Shown: one piece after another, positions 9,066 through 18,069 of the stretch
Layout of the letters: each line of letters opens with the position of its first letter
Position numbering within the stretch: position 1 is the first letter of the stretch
Assembly (NCBI RefSeq): GCF_013204845.1
Contig: NZ_JABMKY010000023.1
Location: forward strand, 62,001 to 126,000
Length of the DNA: 64,000 nt
Direction of reading: 5' to 3'
Source of the DNA: Paenibacillus qinlingensis
Lineage (GTDB): Bacteria; Bacillota; Bacilli; Paenibacillales; NBRC-103111
Notes under the pieces: generated by a model
Database searches by the model: none
What the model was told of the DNA's origin: nothing
The model's input: the letters and a program-made list of their open reading frames with translations, nothing else
Position numbers and translations under genes: made by a program

Positions 9066-10211
9066 ATGACGAGTACATGGGCCAATTATTGGCTGAATCA
9101 TCGTGGAGGGCTACCTCACATACAGGAGAAATTAAATCGTCATGAGCCGATCACCGTCGCTTTTATTGGCGGTTCAATTACCGAAGGTGCAGGGGCATCG
9201 GATTTGACGACAACGAGTTGGCGAGCCTTAACCGAGCACTACTTGAAGCAACGCTATACAGCAGACAAGGTGATGTGCATCAATGCGGGTGTTGGGGGAA
9301 CGACGTCTACGTTCGGTGCTCACCGACTGCAGGCGCACGTATTGTCTCACGGTGAGATCGATTTGCTATTTGTTGAGTTTAGTGTAAACGATGGTGAGGA
9401 TCGCGACGAATCCATCAGGGGAATGGAAGGAATCGTACGCCAATGCAGACGGCAATCGCCCCATACGGATATCTGTTTTATCTACACAGCAGCGGATAAA
9501 AATTTGACCGTTCACATGCCATTCAACATAGCTGTACATGAAGAAGTTGCATCTTATTATGGCATTCCTTCCGTTAACTTTGCGGCTAGAGTATTTACGC
9601 AGATACAGTTGAAGCAAGTGACTTGGGATGCACTCGCATCTGATCGGGTACATCCAAATGATGAGGGGCATGCGCTGTATGCTGCGTTCGTGCGGGAGTA
9701 TCTAGATGTAGCCTTAGATGTGAGGGCGGTTGAGGAAACCGATAGGGCAGGCGTTAACCGACAGGATGCTTTACCACTACCCCCACCTCTGGAGCCCAAC
9801 AATTACGAACATGCTGCCATGTTGGAGGTGGATATGGCTGATCGTATGGAAAGTTTTGAATGGAGGGAGTTGTCATCAGAGCCGCTTATGAATTGGCGAT
9901 ATGACACACGACATCTGTACACGGATACCCGTGATGCATCTCTTTCATTCACTGTGCACGGGCAGCGTGCTGGCGTTTTACTGTTATGCGGGCCTGATTC
10001 GGGGATTTTCGAATATGGGATAGACGGAGGGCCGTTTCTGCCCATGTCTTTGTTTGATGATTGGTGTTTGAAGGCATATCGCCCGATTATGGCGATGTTT
10101 CCTATGCGTTCGGAGCGGCAGAGCAGGCGAATCACTATTCGTCATACTGGGAAGAAAGATGAACGCAGTACGGGCACGAGTCTTCGTATTTTGAAATTGT
10201 TTAGCAATTAG
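9066..10211 (+). CDS. SGNH/GDSL-type esterase
   Basis: A 381-residue protein. The N-terminal half is an SGNH hydrolase: GGSITEGAG (nucleophile Ser37), the oxyanion-hole NAGVGGT block, EFSVNDG and DRVHPNDEGH with the catalytic Asp-x-x-His. The C-terminal third (about 240-381) is a beta-rich domain seen in carbohydrate esterases. No signal peptide is present, so it likely deacylates imported oligosaccharides in the cytoplasm. ATG 9066 follows AAAGGAG at 9050-9056. It lies downstream of the importer and fits removal of acetyl or feruloyl groups before glycosidase action. The specificity is unknown. Confidence 0.85.
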   Translation: MTSTWANYWLNHRGGLPHIQEKLNRHEPITVAFIGGSITEGAGASDLTTTSWRALTEHYLKQRYTADKVMCINAGVGGTTSTFGAHRLQAHVLSHGEIDLLFVEFSVNDGEDRDESIRGMEGIVRQCRRQSPHTDICFIYTAADKNLTVHMPFNIAVHEEVASYYGIPSVNFAARVFTQIQLKQVTWDALASDRVHPNDEGHALYAAFVREYLDVALDVRAVEETDRAGVNRQDALPLPPPLEPNNYEHAAMLEVDMADRMESFEWRELSSEPLMNWRYDTRHLYTDTRDASLSFTVHGQRAGVLLLCGPDSGIFEYGIDGGPFLPMSLFDDWCLKAYRPIMAMFPMRSERQSRRITIRHTGKKDERSTGTSLRILKLFSN

Positions 10212-10219
10212 AGCAGCAA

Positions 10220-10300
10220 GTTTAAGTGAGGTAAGAGTAGCTGACGGGAGTAGTAGGAGTAGCAGCAATAGAGTAGAAAGAGTTTAAGTAGCTAAAATGT
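10220..10300. repeat. GTAG/GGAGTAGC-rich low-complexity tract
   Basis: The stretch after the esterase stop contains repeated GAGTAG, GGAGTAGTAGGAGTAGCAGC and AGAGTAGAAAGAG. It is purine-rich and has no credible gene. Its complement resembles the CTACTCC/CTACC tract at 5053-5183. Confidence 0.5.
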
Positions 10301-10312
10301 GTGCCTGAAGTG

Positions 10313-10347
10313 AGCCCTCACAAGTCAATCGACTTGCGGGGCTTTTC
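10313..10347 (+). terminator. Rho-independent terminator
   Basis: AGCCCTCACAAGTC pairs with GACTTGCGGGGCT, with one bulge, followed by TTTTC. It ends the esterase/importer transcript. Confidence 0.7.
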
Positions 10348-10354
10348 TAGTTTA

Positions 10355-10495
10355 AAGTAATAAATGGAAAACCTACATCTATTTTGAACTGATTTAGCTG
10401 ATTCGAGTAAATAAATGGAAAACCTCCTGCTATTTTCAGCCAATTGTACGCTATTCGCAGGAATGGTGGGAATTAACTGTAGTTTTTCCATCCAA
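10355..10495. repeat. two copies of a dispersed ~50-bp intergenic repeat
   Basis: TAAATGGAAAACCTACATCT (from about 10,361) and TAAATGGAAAACCTCCTGCT (from about 10,413) each begin a unit that continues through CTGATT/CAATTG to ATTCGAG/ATTCGCAG. A third inverted-looking fragment, AACTGTAGTTTTTCCATCC, follows near 10,476. Related units lie near 48.3 and 54.9 kb. No gene is seen between 10,212 and 10,659. Confidence 0.5.
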
Positions 10496-10659
10496 TTGAG
10501 GCCTGCACGGATACCAGCACTGCCGCCAGTGCTGATGCCTATCCTGTGAGCTGTGAAGAAATCGGGCAGAAGAGAAGGAGCAAAGTGCCCCTATTTCCTT
10601 GCTCCTGATGCCCTCGCCATGTAAGATAGAGCCATAACAACATGAAGAAAGGTGCATCT

Positions 10660-11922
10660 ATGTGGACGTATACCTTAAATTTAGTTCGTGATTTATCGCC
10701 TAACGTGAAGCGGTTCATTGCGACGGAAAGCTTGTTTGGCATCGGAGTCGGGATCTCTAGCCTCATCCTTAACTTACATTTATTAGACCTCGGTTTCTCC
10801 AAAGGAGATATCGGCAAGATAACATCACTTGGGGCATTGACCATTGGCTTGGCCAGCTTGCCGGCAGGCTTCATCGTGAAGCTGATTGGGCGCAAAACGA
10901 TGCTCGTCATCGGAATGCTCTTGGCATTCCTTGCACTTGTGCTCTTTGGTATCGGGACCAGTATTGGCGCGGTAACCGTCGCACAACTTGTGTATTCGCT
11001 TGGTATTACAGCGATCGTAAACTCAGAAATTCAATTGATTTTCCAATATTGCCGCACGAAAAAAGAAGAAACAAGTGCTTACTCGCTATTGTTCGCGATA
11101 TTTACGTTATTTACCGGACTCGGCACGTGGCTCGGTGGTTATCTGCCCGAATGGATGCCCGGGCATACAACAATGTATCAATATGCCTTCTTCGTTGCTG
11201 GTGGATGCTTAGGCCTATCAGGCATATTGCGGGGACTGCTGCTGCCGTCTAACTATACCAAGGCACAAGCCAACGGCAGCGCAACTCATGAAGACAATAG
11301 CGTCCAAGCACCGAAGCCTGCCAATCAGCCGAAGAAAAGGCAAGCGATGTATTTCCTGCTGCTGCTCTCTCTGCTGATTTTCAACTCTGGCTTTACGTTT
11401 GGGCTGCTTAGTCCATTCTTGAACGTCATCCTGAAATTCAGATTCCAGATGGATGACAGTAACATTTCCGGCGTGCTGGCGTTATCCGGATTTTTCTTCT
11501 TTATCGGCTCAATCGTTATGCCATACGTTGTGGAGAGATGGGGGAGTCGCAGGACGTTCGTGTTCCTGTTTCTGTATAACATCGTTGTCGTAGCGCTGAT
11601 GGCGCTCGTCATGCCGACCACGGTATTCGCTATTCTGCTGCTTATTCGCGGGACGGGCTTCACAATGTTGAACAACTTGATGGACAGCGAATGCATGTCA
11701 GCCGTGGCGGAGGAAGATCGAAACCTATTCGCAGGCATGCGGACGGTGTCACGGAGCATCGGGAATACGATTGCCTCCTACTGGGCGGGCTACATACTGG
11801 CAGGCAATCATTATTCAATGCCGTTCTTGCTTACCGCGGTGGCTTTACTAGCGGGGTTTGCCATGTATGCTTGGTTCGTCCAAGGGAAGCTGGACCGGAG
11901 ACTGCAAAGCCAGACATGTTAG
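10660..11922 (+). CDS. major facilitator superfamily transporter
   Basis: A 420-residue inner-membrane carrier with about 12 hydrophobic helices in two halves joined by a charged linker (ANGSATHEDNSVQAPKPANQ, about 205-224). The motif-A-like loop between TM2 and TM3 reads AGFIVKLIGRKTMLV. An in-frame ATG lies at 10,642, but ATG 10,660 is preferred because GAAAGGTG (10,645-10,652) is well placed for it. It is a single-gene unit with a terminator at 11,940. The substrate cannot be told from sequence; sugar or drug export are both possible. Confidence 0.85.
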   Translation: MWTYTLNLVRDLSPNVKRFIATESLFGIGVGISSLILNLHLLDLGFSKGDIGKITSLGALTIGLASLPAGFIVKLIGRKTMLVIGMLLAFLALVLFGIGTSIGAVTVAQLVYSLGITAIVNSEIQLIFQYCRTKKEETSAYSLLFAIFTLFTGLGTWLGGYLPEWMPGHTTMYQYAFFVAGGCLGLSGILRGLLLPSNYTKAQANGSATHEDNSVQAPKPANQPKKRQAMYFLLLLSLLIFNSGFTFGLLSPFLNVILKFRFQMDDSNISGVLALSGFFFFIGSIVMPYVVERWGSRRTFVFLFLYNIVVVALMALVMPTTVFAILLLIRGTGFTMLNNLMDSECMSAVAEEDRNLFAGMRTVSRSIGNTIASYWAGYILAGNHYSMPFLLTAVALLAGFAMYAWFVQGKLDRRLQSQTC

Positions 11923-11939
11923 CGCTGTGAATGTAAACA

Positions 11940-11976
11940 TAAAGAGCTCAACCATTTCATTTTGGAGAGCTCTTTG
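11940..11976 (+). terminator. Rho-independent terminator
   Basis: AAAGAGCTC (11,941-11,949) and GAGCTCTTT (11,967-11,975) form a perfect stem around a 17-nt loop, after the first MFS gene. Confidence 0.75.
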
Positions 11977-12093
11977 GTATGTCCGCAAATGCCAGCTTTG
12001 CGGTCATTTTTTTTGAGAGAAACGAACAGGAAAACCTGCTATCATGAAGGTAATAGCGAACTTAGAATGAGAAGTATGAGGGGAAGTAAAGCC

Positions 12094-13320
12094 ATGCTGG
12101 CAAACAGAGTGTTTCAAAAACTAGGCTTACAGATGAGCCCGGCAACTAAGCATAACTTGTATAGTGATTTTGGTGCAGCCTGTTTATTTAGTCTCTTTAA
12201 TGTGGTCTTTAATCAGTTTTACATCGCACTAGCTATTAGACAAGGGGCTACGAATCTGGAAGTCGGGATTTTGGCGGCAGCTCCGGCGATTGGACTGCTG
12301 TTCTCGCCGATTTGGGCAGGGAGAATCGAACAATCGAGTCCCAAACCCTTTGTCATCATCCCCAATATAATTGGCAGAGCGCTATTGTTGCTTCCGGCAT
12401 TTTTTGGTGCTCCCAGCGTCTATGTTGTGACGGCAATCGTTTTTTACCTTTTAATGGGCATACAAGCACCTGCTTATCCTGCACTAATTACTCGTATGTA
12501 TCAGCCTGAATTGCGCGGCCGACTCATGGGCTACGTTCGAGTTGCCATGGGAGCAATTATGATCCCACTTGCTTACATAGTCGGTTCGTGGACGGATCAG
12601 TCAGGACCGAGTGGACCGCTGATTACTGCGGCTATAACAGGTGTTATATCGATACTTTTCCTAGCCCGCGTTAAAGAGATTGCTTTACCAACGAAGGTAT
12701 CGGCAAGCAAATCTTCCTTTAAGGAACAGCTCAAGCTTGTGAGAAATCACCGGGAGCTGGTTGTATTTTTTGCAGCAACGACATTGACGGGCTTTGGTAA
12801 CATCTTGGCGAGTCCCCTATATCAGATTATCCAAGTCAGAGAGTTACAGTTAAACAACAGTGAAATTGCGATTGCGCGTATTTCCTACTATGTGTGTTTA
12901 TTAGTGGCCTATTTCGTTGTTGGTTGGGTCATTGATCGATTTTCTGCGAAGCAAACGTTGGTCTATGGATTGGCGGCGTTCGCAATTGTGCCTTTACTTT
13001 ATGGGATATTCGGGAATTATCCTGCTGTAATTATTGGCAGCGGAATCCAGGGAATAGGCGATGCCATCTGGGATATCGGTATTCTTGCCTATATTTTTCG
13101 TGTTGTACCTGGCAGAGAGGCAGTTGTGTTCGGCTTGCACTTAATGCTGTTTGGTATTCGCGGCTCTATCGCTCCATTAATCAGCACCGGTCTATCCGAT
13201 TACATACCGATTTCAGGGTTGTTAATTGCGGCTGCCATTTGCGGGTGCATAGGAACCATTATTTTCTTACTGCAAAAAGATAACAAAGAATTGACTGCAC
13301 CAGAGCCCCGTTACGGATGA
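12094..13320 (+). CDS. major facilitator superfamily transporter
   Basis: A 408-residue MFS carrier with about 12 membrane helices. The TM2-TM3 loop is shortened around IWAGRIEQSSPKPFVII, and MYQPELRGRLMGYVR matches the conserved loop of a Bacillales MFS subgroup. The frame is open from 11,962, but those codons cross the previous terminator. ATG 12,094 follows GAGGGGA (12,078-12,084) and begins MLANRVFQKLGLQM. The stop lies one base from the end of the opposite-strand gene, so the two genes converge with no room for a separate terminator. The substrate is unknown. Confidence 0.83.
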   Translation: MLANRVFQKLGLQMSPATKHNLYSDFGAACLFSLFNVVFNQFYIALAIRQGATNLEVGILAAAPAIGLLFSPIWAGRIEQSSPKPFVIIPNIIGRALLLLPAFFGAPSVYVVTAIVFYLLMGIQAPAYPALITRMYQPELRGRLMGYVRVAMGAIMIPLAYIVGSWTDQSGPSGPLITAAITGVISILFLARVKEIALPTKVSASKSSFKEQLKLVRNHRELVVFFAATTLTGFGNILASPLYQIIQVRELQLNNSEIAIARISYYVCLLVAYFVVGWVIDRFSAKQTLVYGLAAFAIVPLLYGIFGNYPAVIIGSGIQGIGDAIWDIGILAYIFRVVPGREAVVFGLHLMLFGIRGSIAPLISTGLSDYIPISGLLIAAAICGCIGTIIFLLQKDNKELTAPEPRYG

Positions 13321-13321
13321 T

Positions 13322-15052
13322 TCAGCGCAATCGCAGTTGCAGCACTGCACGTGATGCATCTGCTCGGATGACAGCGAGTTGATATTCCCCATTGCGGTTA
13401 CCGTATAAGTCTGGCTTGATATCCAATTCACCGTCGTAATCAATCGTATAGGTATGCCCATCTAGTGCGACTTCGACGGAGTGTTCAGTCGATGTAATCG
13501 ACGTAATGTCCTTGCCATTCGTATGAAGCAGCGGTACGCGTAGAAAGAGTTCATCAGATATCGCACCGACGAGCTCAAACGTTAGTGCAACACCTTCGGC
13601 ATTGACCAGGTAATGCTCTATCACCTTTTGAACGTCATGCAAGTTGCCGCTATAGGTCACAGTGAACTGAACGCTTTCTGGTGTTTCCCGGGTAATCGAC
13701 AGTTCGCCTTGAATGCTCTCGTCACCGTACTCGGATAAATACTGAATGCTTCCGTCTTCCCGTTTCCATCCAGGACCGATGGCTATACAACTTCGATGTA
13801 TGCCCTCCCGTAACTCAAACGAGTCACCCGCTGAGAAGGGAACAGATAGCCCAAGTTCCGTAGGAACGCCAGAGCGATGGATTCGGCCTAGTCCAGTTGC
13901 ATCGTAATGGGAATCAGCGCAAGTGTCGATTTGGACGGAATAGCCTGCTGCATTCGCGATTACTTTGTGAAAAGATGGGGAGGTGGCCACGACATATCCC
14001 CCGACTTCTGCAGGGCACGGAGCTTCTGCAATGGTATCGTCCATAAACAGATAAGCGATGCTTAAGAACGCCCCCATCGTAATCATGTATTTATCATAGA
14101 ATCCATAAGATTCGGTGCCATACTGGCTGTCGATTGGATATAAATTCTTAATATGTCGTGCAGGTGTTTGAATAAGCCACCTCTGAATCGATGCGATGGC
14201 CAGCCGTGCACTTCGCTTGAATGCCCCAGCTTGTTCTAAATCGCCTAATCGAGCATACCGGACGGCTTCATATTCCGCATTCGCGGCAATGAGAACTTCA
14301 TTGAATAGGAATTGATTGCTTCTCCCCCCGAAAGGGTGCTCAAAAGCAGCGGATTGCAGTTGAAGTGTCCAGAGTCCGGACTTTCGAAGTTGTTCATCCA
14401 ACGCTGAGGCGAACTCCCCTTGATAACCAAGTCCCAGCAGCAGTTGAATTTGAACTCTTGTCGTCAAATCGTACAAGAGTGGATTGCCAGGATCGCGGTA
14501 CATTCCATTCTCATCGAATCGAACCAATTGCGTGGGCCAATGCTCGTGGAAATAAGCCTGCGTATCCGTCACGCCTGCCTTCTCCCGTAGGAATTCCCCT
14601 GCCATATTATAAATGTTGATGTTATGCAGATGACGCTTGCTTTCTTCATCCCGAATGACAAACTTGTAATGCGTGTAGGGATCGATCTCACTCAAAAGGG
14701 AAAGCCACTGAGACTTAGCATCTTCGGTATATCGTGGTCCCATAAAATGCAGGGCAAGCATGATTTCTTTTATGGAGAAGTCCGCGATAGGGTCCTGCTT
14801 CAACGTCGATAGCTCGCGACAGCTCTCTGTCATCATGTGCTCCCACAAAGGTTGCAGATCCTGCAGTCGCCCAGCAGATATTAAGCATCCAAGCACAGTC
14901 AAAATGCGAGAGTAGGATTGCAAATCGAGTCGAGTCTTCCCATCTTGGCACACACGGTGTTCGATCTGATGCCGTGTATAGCAATTGAAAGCTAGTTCCA
15001 TCGTATCCAAAAGACTATCTTTTGTATGAACGGTTGAAAGGTCAACGGTCAT
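13322..15052 (-). CDS. unassigned carbohydrate-active-like protein, toroid plus beta domain
   Basis: A 576-residue protein without signal peptide or membrane helices. The first 350 residues are helical and rich in aromatics (HNINIYNMAGEFLREK, FEHPFGGRSNQFLFNE, YGTESYGFYDKYMI), recalling the alpha/alpha-toroid of polysaccharide lyases and some glycosidases. The last 220 residues are beta-rich, starting around HYDATGLGRIHRSGVPTELG. I do not recognise a named family. ATG 15,052 follows GAGGAG (about 6 nt upstream); an ATG at 15,067 is less likely because it overlaps that site. The gene is divergent from a cupin-AraC regulator, which probably controls it, so a cytoplasmic sugar-processing role is plausible but unproven. 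Confidence 0.7.
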   Translation of the reverse strand: MTVDLSTVHTKDSLLDTMELAFNCYTRHQIEHRVCQDGKTRLDLQSYSRILTVLGCLISAGRLQDLQPLWEHMMTESCRELSTLKQDPIADFSIKEIMLALHFMGPRYTEDAKSQWLSLLSEIDPYTHYKFVIRDEESKRHLHNINIYNMAGEFLREKAGVTDTQAYFHEHWPTQLVRFDENGMYRDPGNPLLYDLTTRVQIQLLLGLGYQGEFASALDEQLRKSGLWTLQLQSAAFEHPFGGRSNQFLFNEVLIAANAEYEAVRYARLGDLEQAGAFKRSARLAIASIQRWLIQTPARHIKNLYPIDSQYGTESYGFYDKYMITMGAFLSIAYLFMDDTIAEAPCPAEVGGYVVATSPSFHKVIANAAGYSVQIDTCADSHYDATGLGRIHRSGVPTELGLSVPFSAGDSFELREGIHRSCIAIGPGWKREDGSIQYLSEYGDESIQGELSITRETPESVQFTVTYSGNLHDVQKVIEHYLVNAEGVALTFELVGAISDELFLRVPLLHTNGKDITSITSTEHSVEVALDGHTYTIDYDGELDIKPDLYGNRNGEYQLAVIRADASRAVLQLRLR

Positions 15053-15132
15053 GTCGTCGCTCCTCATCTTACTGTTTTTACTTATTGTAATTGACCAATA
15101 AGCAATAGACCATGGACATTACTGAGTAGACC

Positions 15133-15161
15133 TTAACAAAATTACGATAAGTACCTATAAT
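15133..15161 (+). promoter_or_regulatory. SigA-type promoter of the cupin-AraC gene
   Basis: TTAACA (15,133-15,138), a 17-bp spacer and TATAAT (15,156-15,161) lie 42 bp before the ATG of the regulator, inside the divergent intergenic region. Confidence 0.7.
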
Positions 15162-15202
15162 AAAATAGAAAGCTAACCAATCACTCAGAGGATGTCCGAT
15201 AC

Positions 15203-15967
15203 ATGAAAATAACCCAAGTGATGTACTACAAAGCGGGACCGTCATGGCATCATGACCAATTCGTACAAGATTATGACCTGTTGCTGCTCATCACGGACGG
15301 CAAGCTTAGATATGTAATTAACGGATTAGAGATTAGCCTGGAAAAAGGCGATATCCTGTATTTGCCGACTGGCACGGTACGTATTGGTCTGCCGACGAAA
15401 GAACAATCCCACAGTAAATATGGTATTCGGTTCATTCCTGATGCGGGCGATGAGGAATTCAGTATGCTGCAAGCCGGCAAGCCGGTAAAGCTCGCTTCGA
15501 AGAGACTGCCATTCTTGGAGGAGAGAGTCGCGACGTTGATGCAGCACTGGAGAACGAAGGACATGTATTATCTTCCGATGTGCCGAGGAATCTTACTAGA
15601 AGTTTTGTCCCACGTAAGCCGTGAGCTTCACAAGGGAGTAAACGGAAGAGATCCCCACTTCGTTTATCTAGTTCGCGATTATATTTATGAACATTACCGT
15701 TCTCCACTTACGGTTAAGGAACTTGCTGAACAGGCAGGCAAGACACCTTCCTATCTCATTACGTGCTTTACACAGGCGTTCGGCAGTTCGCCGCTACAAT
15801 TCATGCATAAGCTAAGACTTGCCAAAGCAGAAGAGCTGCTCCTTTCGACAGACCGAAGCATCGAAGAGATCTCGCTTGAACTCGGATACTGTGACTCGAC
15901 GTACTTCTATCGTATGTTTCGGAAACATCATGGTACAGGGCCGTTAGCATTTCGACTGCACGTGTAG
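15203..15967 (+). CDS. AraC-family regulator with N-terminal cupin domain
   Basis: A 254-residue soluble one-component regulator. The N-terminal ~120 residues form an AraC-type cupin (LLLITDGKLRYVINGLEISL, KGDILYLPTGTV), and the C-terminus has two helix-turn-helix motifs: LTVKELAEQAGKTPSYLITCF and IEEISLELGYCDSTYFYRMF. ATG 15,203 follows AGAGGA by 10 nt. The genes at 15,203 and 13,322 are divergent, so the toroid protein is the likely target and its sugar substrate or product the likely effector. A kinase-like gene follows 45 bp downstream and may be co-transcribed. Confidence 0.87.
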   Translation: MKITQVMYYKAGPSWHHDQFVQDYDLLLLITDGKLRYVINGLEISLEKGDILYLPTGTVRIGLPTKEQSHSKYGIRFIPDAGDEEFSMLQAGKPVKLASKRLPFLEERVATLMQHWRTKDMYYLPMCRGILLEVLSHVSRELHKGVNGRDPHFVYLVRDYIYEHYRSPLTVKELAEQAGKTPSYLITCFTQAFGSSPLQFMHKLRLAKAEELLLSTDRSIEEISLELGYCDSTYFYRMFRKHHGTGPLAFRLHV

Positions 15968-16012
15968 AGACGGATTCGGTTGTGAGCCATCAAGGAAGGG
16001 GGAGATTGAACC

Positions 16013-16813
16013 GTGATAGCTTATCTAAAACGGGCTTATGAAGCATGGATCGATTATCCTCGAAGAGAGGGAGAGGTCATTCGGGGACAATACCAGATTG
16101 AACGTTTCCTAGGAATGGGAAGCTATGGGTTAACCTACTTATGCCTAGACAGGCATTCCGGTCAAGAGGTCGTTGTGAAGCAAGCGAAACCGAGCAAAGG
16201 GCAACTGGGCCTAGACCTATTGCACCGTGAAATGGCGATCATGAGTCAGTTAGAACATTCTTCGATTCCCAAATGCTACACATCTTTCGAAGAATCGAAA
16301 CGATTGTATATGATAACCGAGTATATCCAAGGTCGGACCGTCGAGGATTTAATTTTTGAACGGGGAGCCCGCTTTGAGGAAAAGGACGCTTTACGCTTCA
16401 TCCAGCAATTATTGAACATCGTACAATTTATTCATGAAAAGGGCATCGTTCACTTAGATATCCGCATTCCCAATGTCATCGTAGACGGAGATCACATGAG
16501 TCTGATTGATTTTGGTTTAGCTGCTCGCCTAGGAGAACCAGCCCGGTTAACGAATGATTCCGATGAAGAGCTAATCCGGAGAAGAACTGTAGATGTCATT
16601 TCAGATCTCTACGCGATCGGCCACTTTTTACTGTATATGCTGTATTCCACCTATGAATCAAGCTTTGATCAGGAAGAGGCCATAAGGGGATGGGAAGAGG
16701 AACTATCCATTTCCACGCAGACGAAGCTAATGATTCGGAAATTATTGCAAATCGATCCGCCATATGCGAGTGTACAAGATTGTATGAAGGAATTAGACGC
16801 CGTACTCGTTTAA
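16013..16813 (+). CDS. Ser/Thr protein kinase-like protein (Hanks type)
   Basis: A 266-residue compact kinase. It shows the glycine loop GMGSYG (34-39), the VVVK lysine (Lys56), a catalytic loop HLDIRIPN (147-154) with Asp149 and Asn154, and DFG at 166-168. The usual HRDLKPEN is altered to HLDIRIPN, so the catalytic-loop Lys is Arg. The core residues needed for phosphotransfer are still present. There is no transmembrane segment and no PASTA domain, unlike PrkC. GTG 16,013 follows AAGGGGGAG. It sits 45 bp after the AraC gene; its substrate cannot be told from context. Confidence 0.83.
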   Translation: MIAYLKRAYEAWIDYPRREGEVIRGQYQIERFLGMGSYGLTYLCLDRHSGQEVVVKQAKPSKGQLGLDLLHREMAIMSQLEHSSIPKCYTSFEESKRLYMITEYIQGRTVEDLIFERGARFEEKDALRFIQQLLNIVQFIHEKGIVHLDIRIPNVIVDGDHMSLIDFGLAARLGEPARLTNDSDEELIRRRTVDVISDLYAIGHFLLYMLYSTYESSFDQEEAIRGWEEELSISTQTKLMIRKLLQIDPPYASVQDCMKELDAVLV

Positions 16814-16842
16814 AAAGAAAAAGCCACTTTCGCGGCCGTAGA

Positions 16843-17031
16843 TTAACTGGAGCTGCCTCCTCTATTCTTATAATAACGCTGTCCATGCGAATGTCCGTAT
16901 CCGCGATGGTCACTGGAAGAGTAGCGTCGTGTAACATGAACTCTATAATTAGAACTGCTATGTCGGTAGCGTCGACCCCGTCGGGAATGAAGAAGAGATC
17001 CTAATAGTTTACGTAGTAAATATTTAATCAC
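16843..17031 (-). CDS. small Ser/His/Arg-rich basic protein
   Basis: A 62-residue strongly basic protein: MIKYLLRKLLGSLLHSRRGR is followed by a tail dominated by Ser, His, Arg, Gly and Tyr. It starts with GTG at 17,031 behind AAAGGAGG, 8 nt upstream, one of the best ribosome binding sites in the window, so I accept it as real despite its size. It lies 59 bp downstream of the EcsC gene on the same strand. A metal- or nucleic-acid-binding role is conceivable from composition only. Confidence 0.65.
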   Translation of the reverse strand: MIKYLLRKLLGSLLHSRRGRRYRHSSSNYRVHVTRRYSSSDHRGYGHSHGQRYYKNRGGSSS

Positions 17032-17089
17032 CTTGCATACCTCCTTTGCTGTTTCTTCTATATACGAAAAGGGGTACTGGTGGTTTCAG

Positions 17090-17944
17090 CTAGCCATCCA
17101 CTTGGGCATTCAATCGTTCGAGAATTCGCCGTTTGCGATATAGCATTTTCGCAGCTTCGCCGACATCCTTCAGCGTACCGCGATTGATCCAAGCGCCAAA
17201 GAGAATACCCGCGATCGGAATGAGCTGGAACAGCTTCTTCCATCCCCAGTTATCGCGGTACGTAGCGAATACCTCGCGCCAGCCTTGAAGCTGCGAGATC
17301 ATCTGAACCTTCTCTTTATCCGCAGAAGCGTAGTTCCCAAGCTCTTCGAGAATGGCTTTTTTGCCCACGATGTCGGATGATGAGAATTGCAAAACCTTGA
17401 TCGTGAAGATTCGCTCCTGCTTGTCCTTGGGATCATAGCCATAGCAGATGGCCACTTCTTGAATGGTTTTCAAGGACAGGCCTAGGATCGCTGGAATATC
17501 GATGGCGAGTGTTAGGATGCCGCCAATACCCGTCGTTGCACCCTGCAATGTTGCGATTTTCGAACGATTCAGGACAATCTCATCGGCGGTTTGATCCAGC
17601 ACTTTCAGCGGTAATGTGCCCACGGATGCAATTGTAATCCCCTCAGCAAGATCATAATGCTCAATCCGCTTATACACGTCCTCAACATGCCGCAAGGTCC
17701 CCTTCTCAGAAATCAGATACCGCCCGCCTGCTTGCAAATAATTGCCAAGCTCGTCCAAGGCTTCCCCTATTTTTTTATTCAAAAACTTCGGCGTTAAGCG
17801 GTCCAGCACTTGAAAAGGAAGGCGCCCGAGCTTTTCCCAGAACCAAAGGTCTTTCTGATCAGCTTCCCAGGCTTCGATCTCACGAAGGGCTTGCCGCAGT
17901 TCATTCGAAGTATCCGGATGGTGATGATGTTCAAGATCAGTCAT
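17090..17944 (-). CDS. EcsC family protein
   Basis: A 284-residue protein matching the EcsC family, named after the third gene of the Bacillus ecsABC locus; its biochemical role is not established. Typical features are a helical N-terminus (ALREIEAWEADQKDLWFWEK), ALDELGNYLQAGGRYLI, the glycine-rich GATTGIGGILTLAIDIPAIL segment (amphipathic or membrane-associating) and LIPIAGILFGAWINRGTLKDV near the end. ATG 17,944 is preferred over GTG 17,953 because AAAGGAG (17,956-17,962) is 11 nt from the former and only 2 nt from the latter. It is followed by the small basic gene and probably co-transcribed with it. Confidence 0.85.
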   Translation of the reverse strand: MTDLEHHHHPDTSNELRQALREIEAWEADQKDLWFWEKLGRLPFQVLDRLTPKFLNKKIGEALDELGNYLQAGGRYLISEKGTLRHVEDVYKRIEHYDLAEGITIASVGTLPLKVLDQTADEIVLNRSKIATLQGATTGIGGILTLAIDIPAILGLSLKTIQEVAICYGYDPKDKQERIFTIKVLQFSSSDIVGKKAILEELGNYASADKEKVQMISQLQGWREVFATYRDNWGWKKLFQLIPIAGILFGAWINRGTLKDVGEAAKMLYRKRRILERLNAQVDG

Positions 17945-18009
17945 GCTGTGCACAACTCCTTTCTACATCGTATACGTATGGAATCGCATTTGGATGCAGG
18001 CCTATACGT

Positions 18010-18060
18010 AATAAGTACCCACTAACAGGACACTTGAAGAAAGTGTTCAGTCAGTAGGTA
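18010..18060 (-). terminator. inverted repeat ending the minus-strand permease operon
   Basis: AAGTACC-ACT and AGT-GGTACTT bracket an inner ACACTT/AAAGTGT hairpin, giving a long two-part stem just after the stop of the permease gene. The trailing T tract on the minus strand is weak (TTATTACG). Confidence 0.55.
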
Positions 18061-18069
18061 CTTGTAGGG

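Noticed and set aside
16690..17004. Plus-strand 104-codon frame overlapping the kinase end
   Set aside because: No ribosome binding site; it overlaps the kinase gene and the minus-strand small basic gene, which has a far better start.
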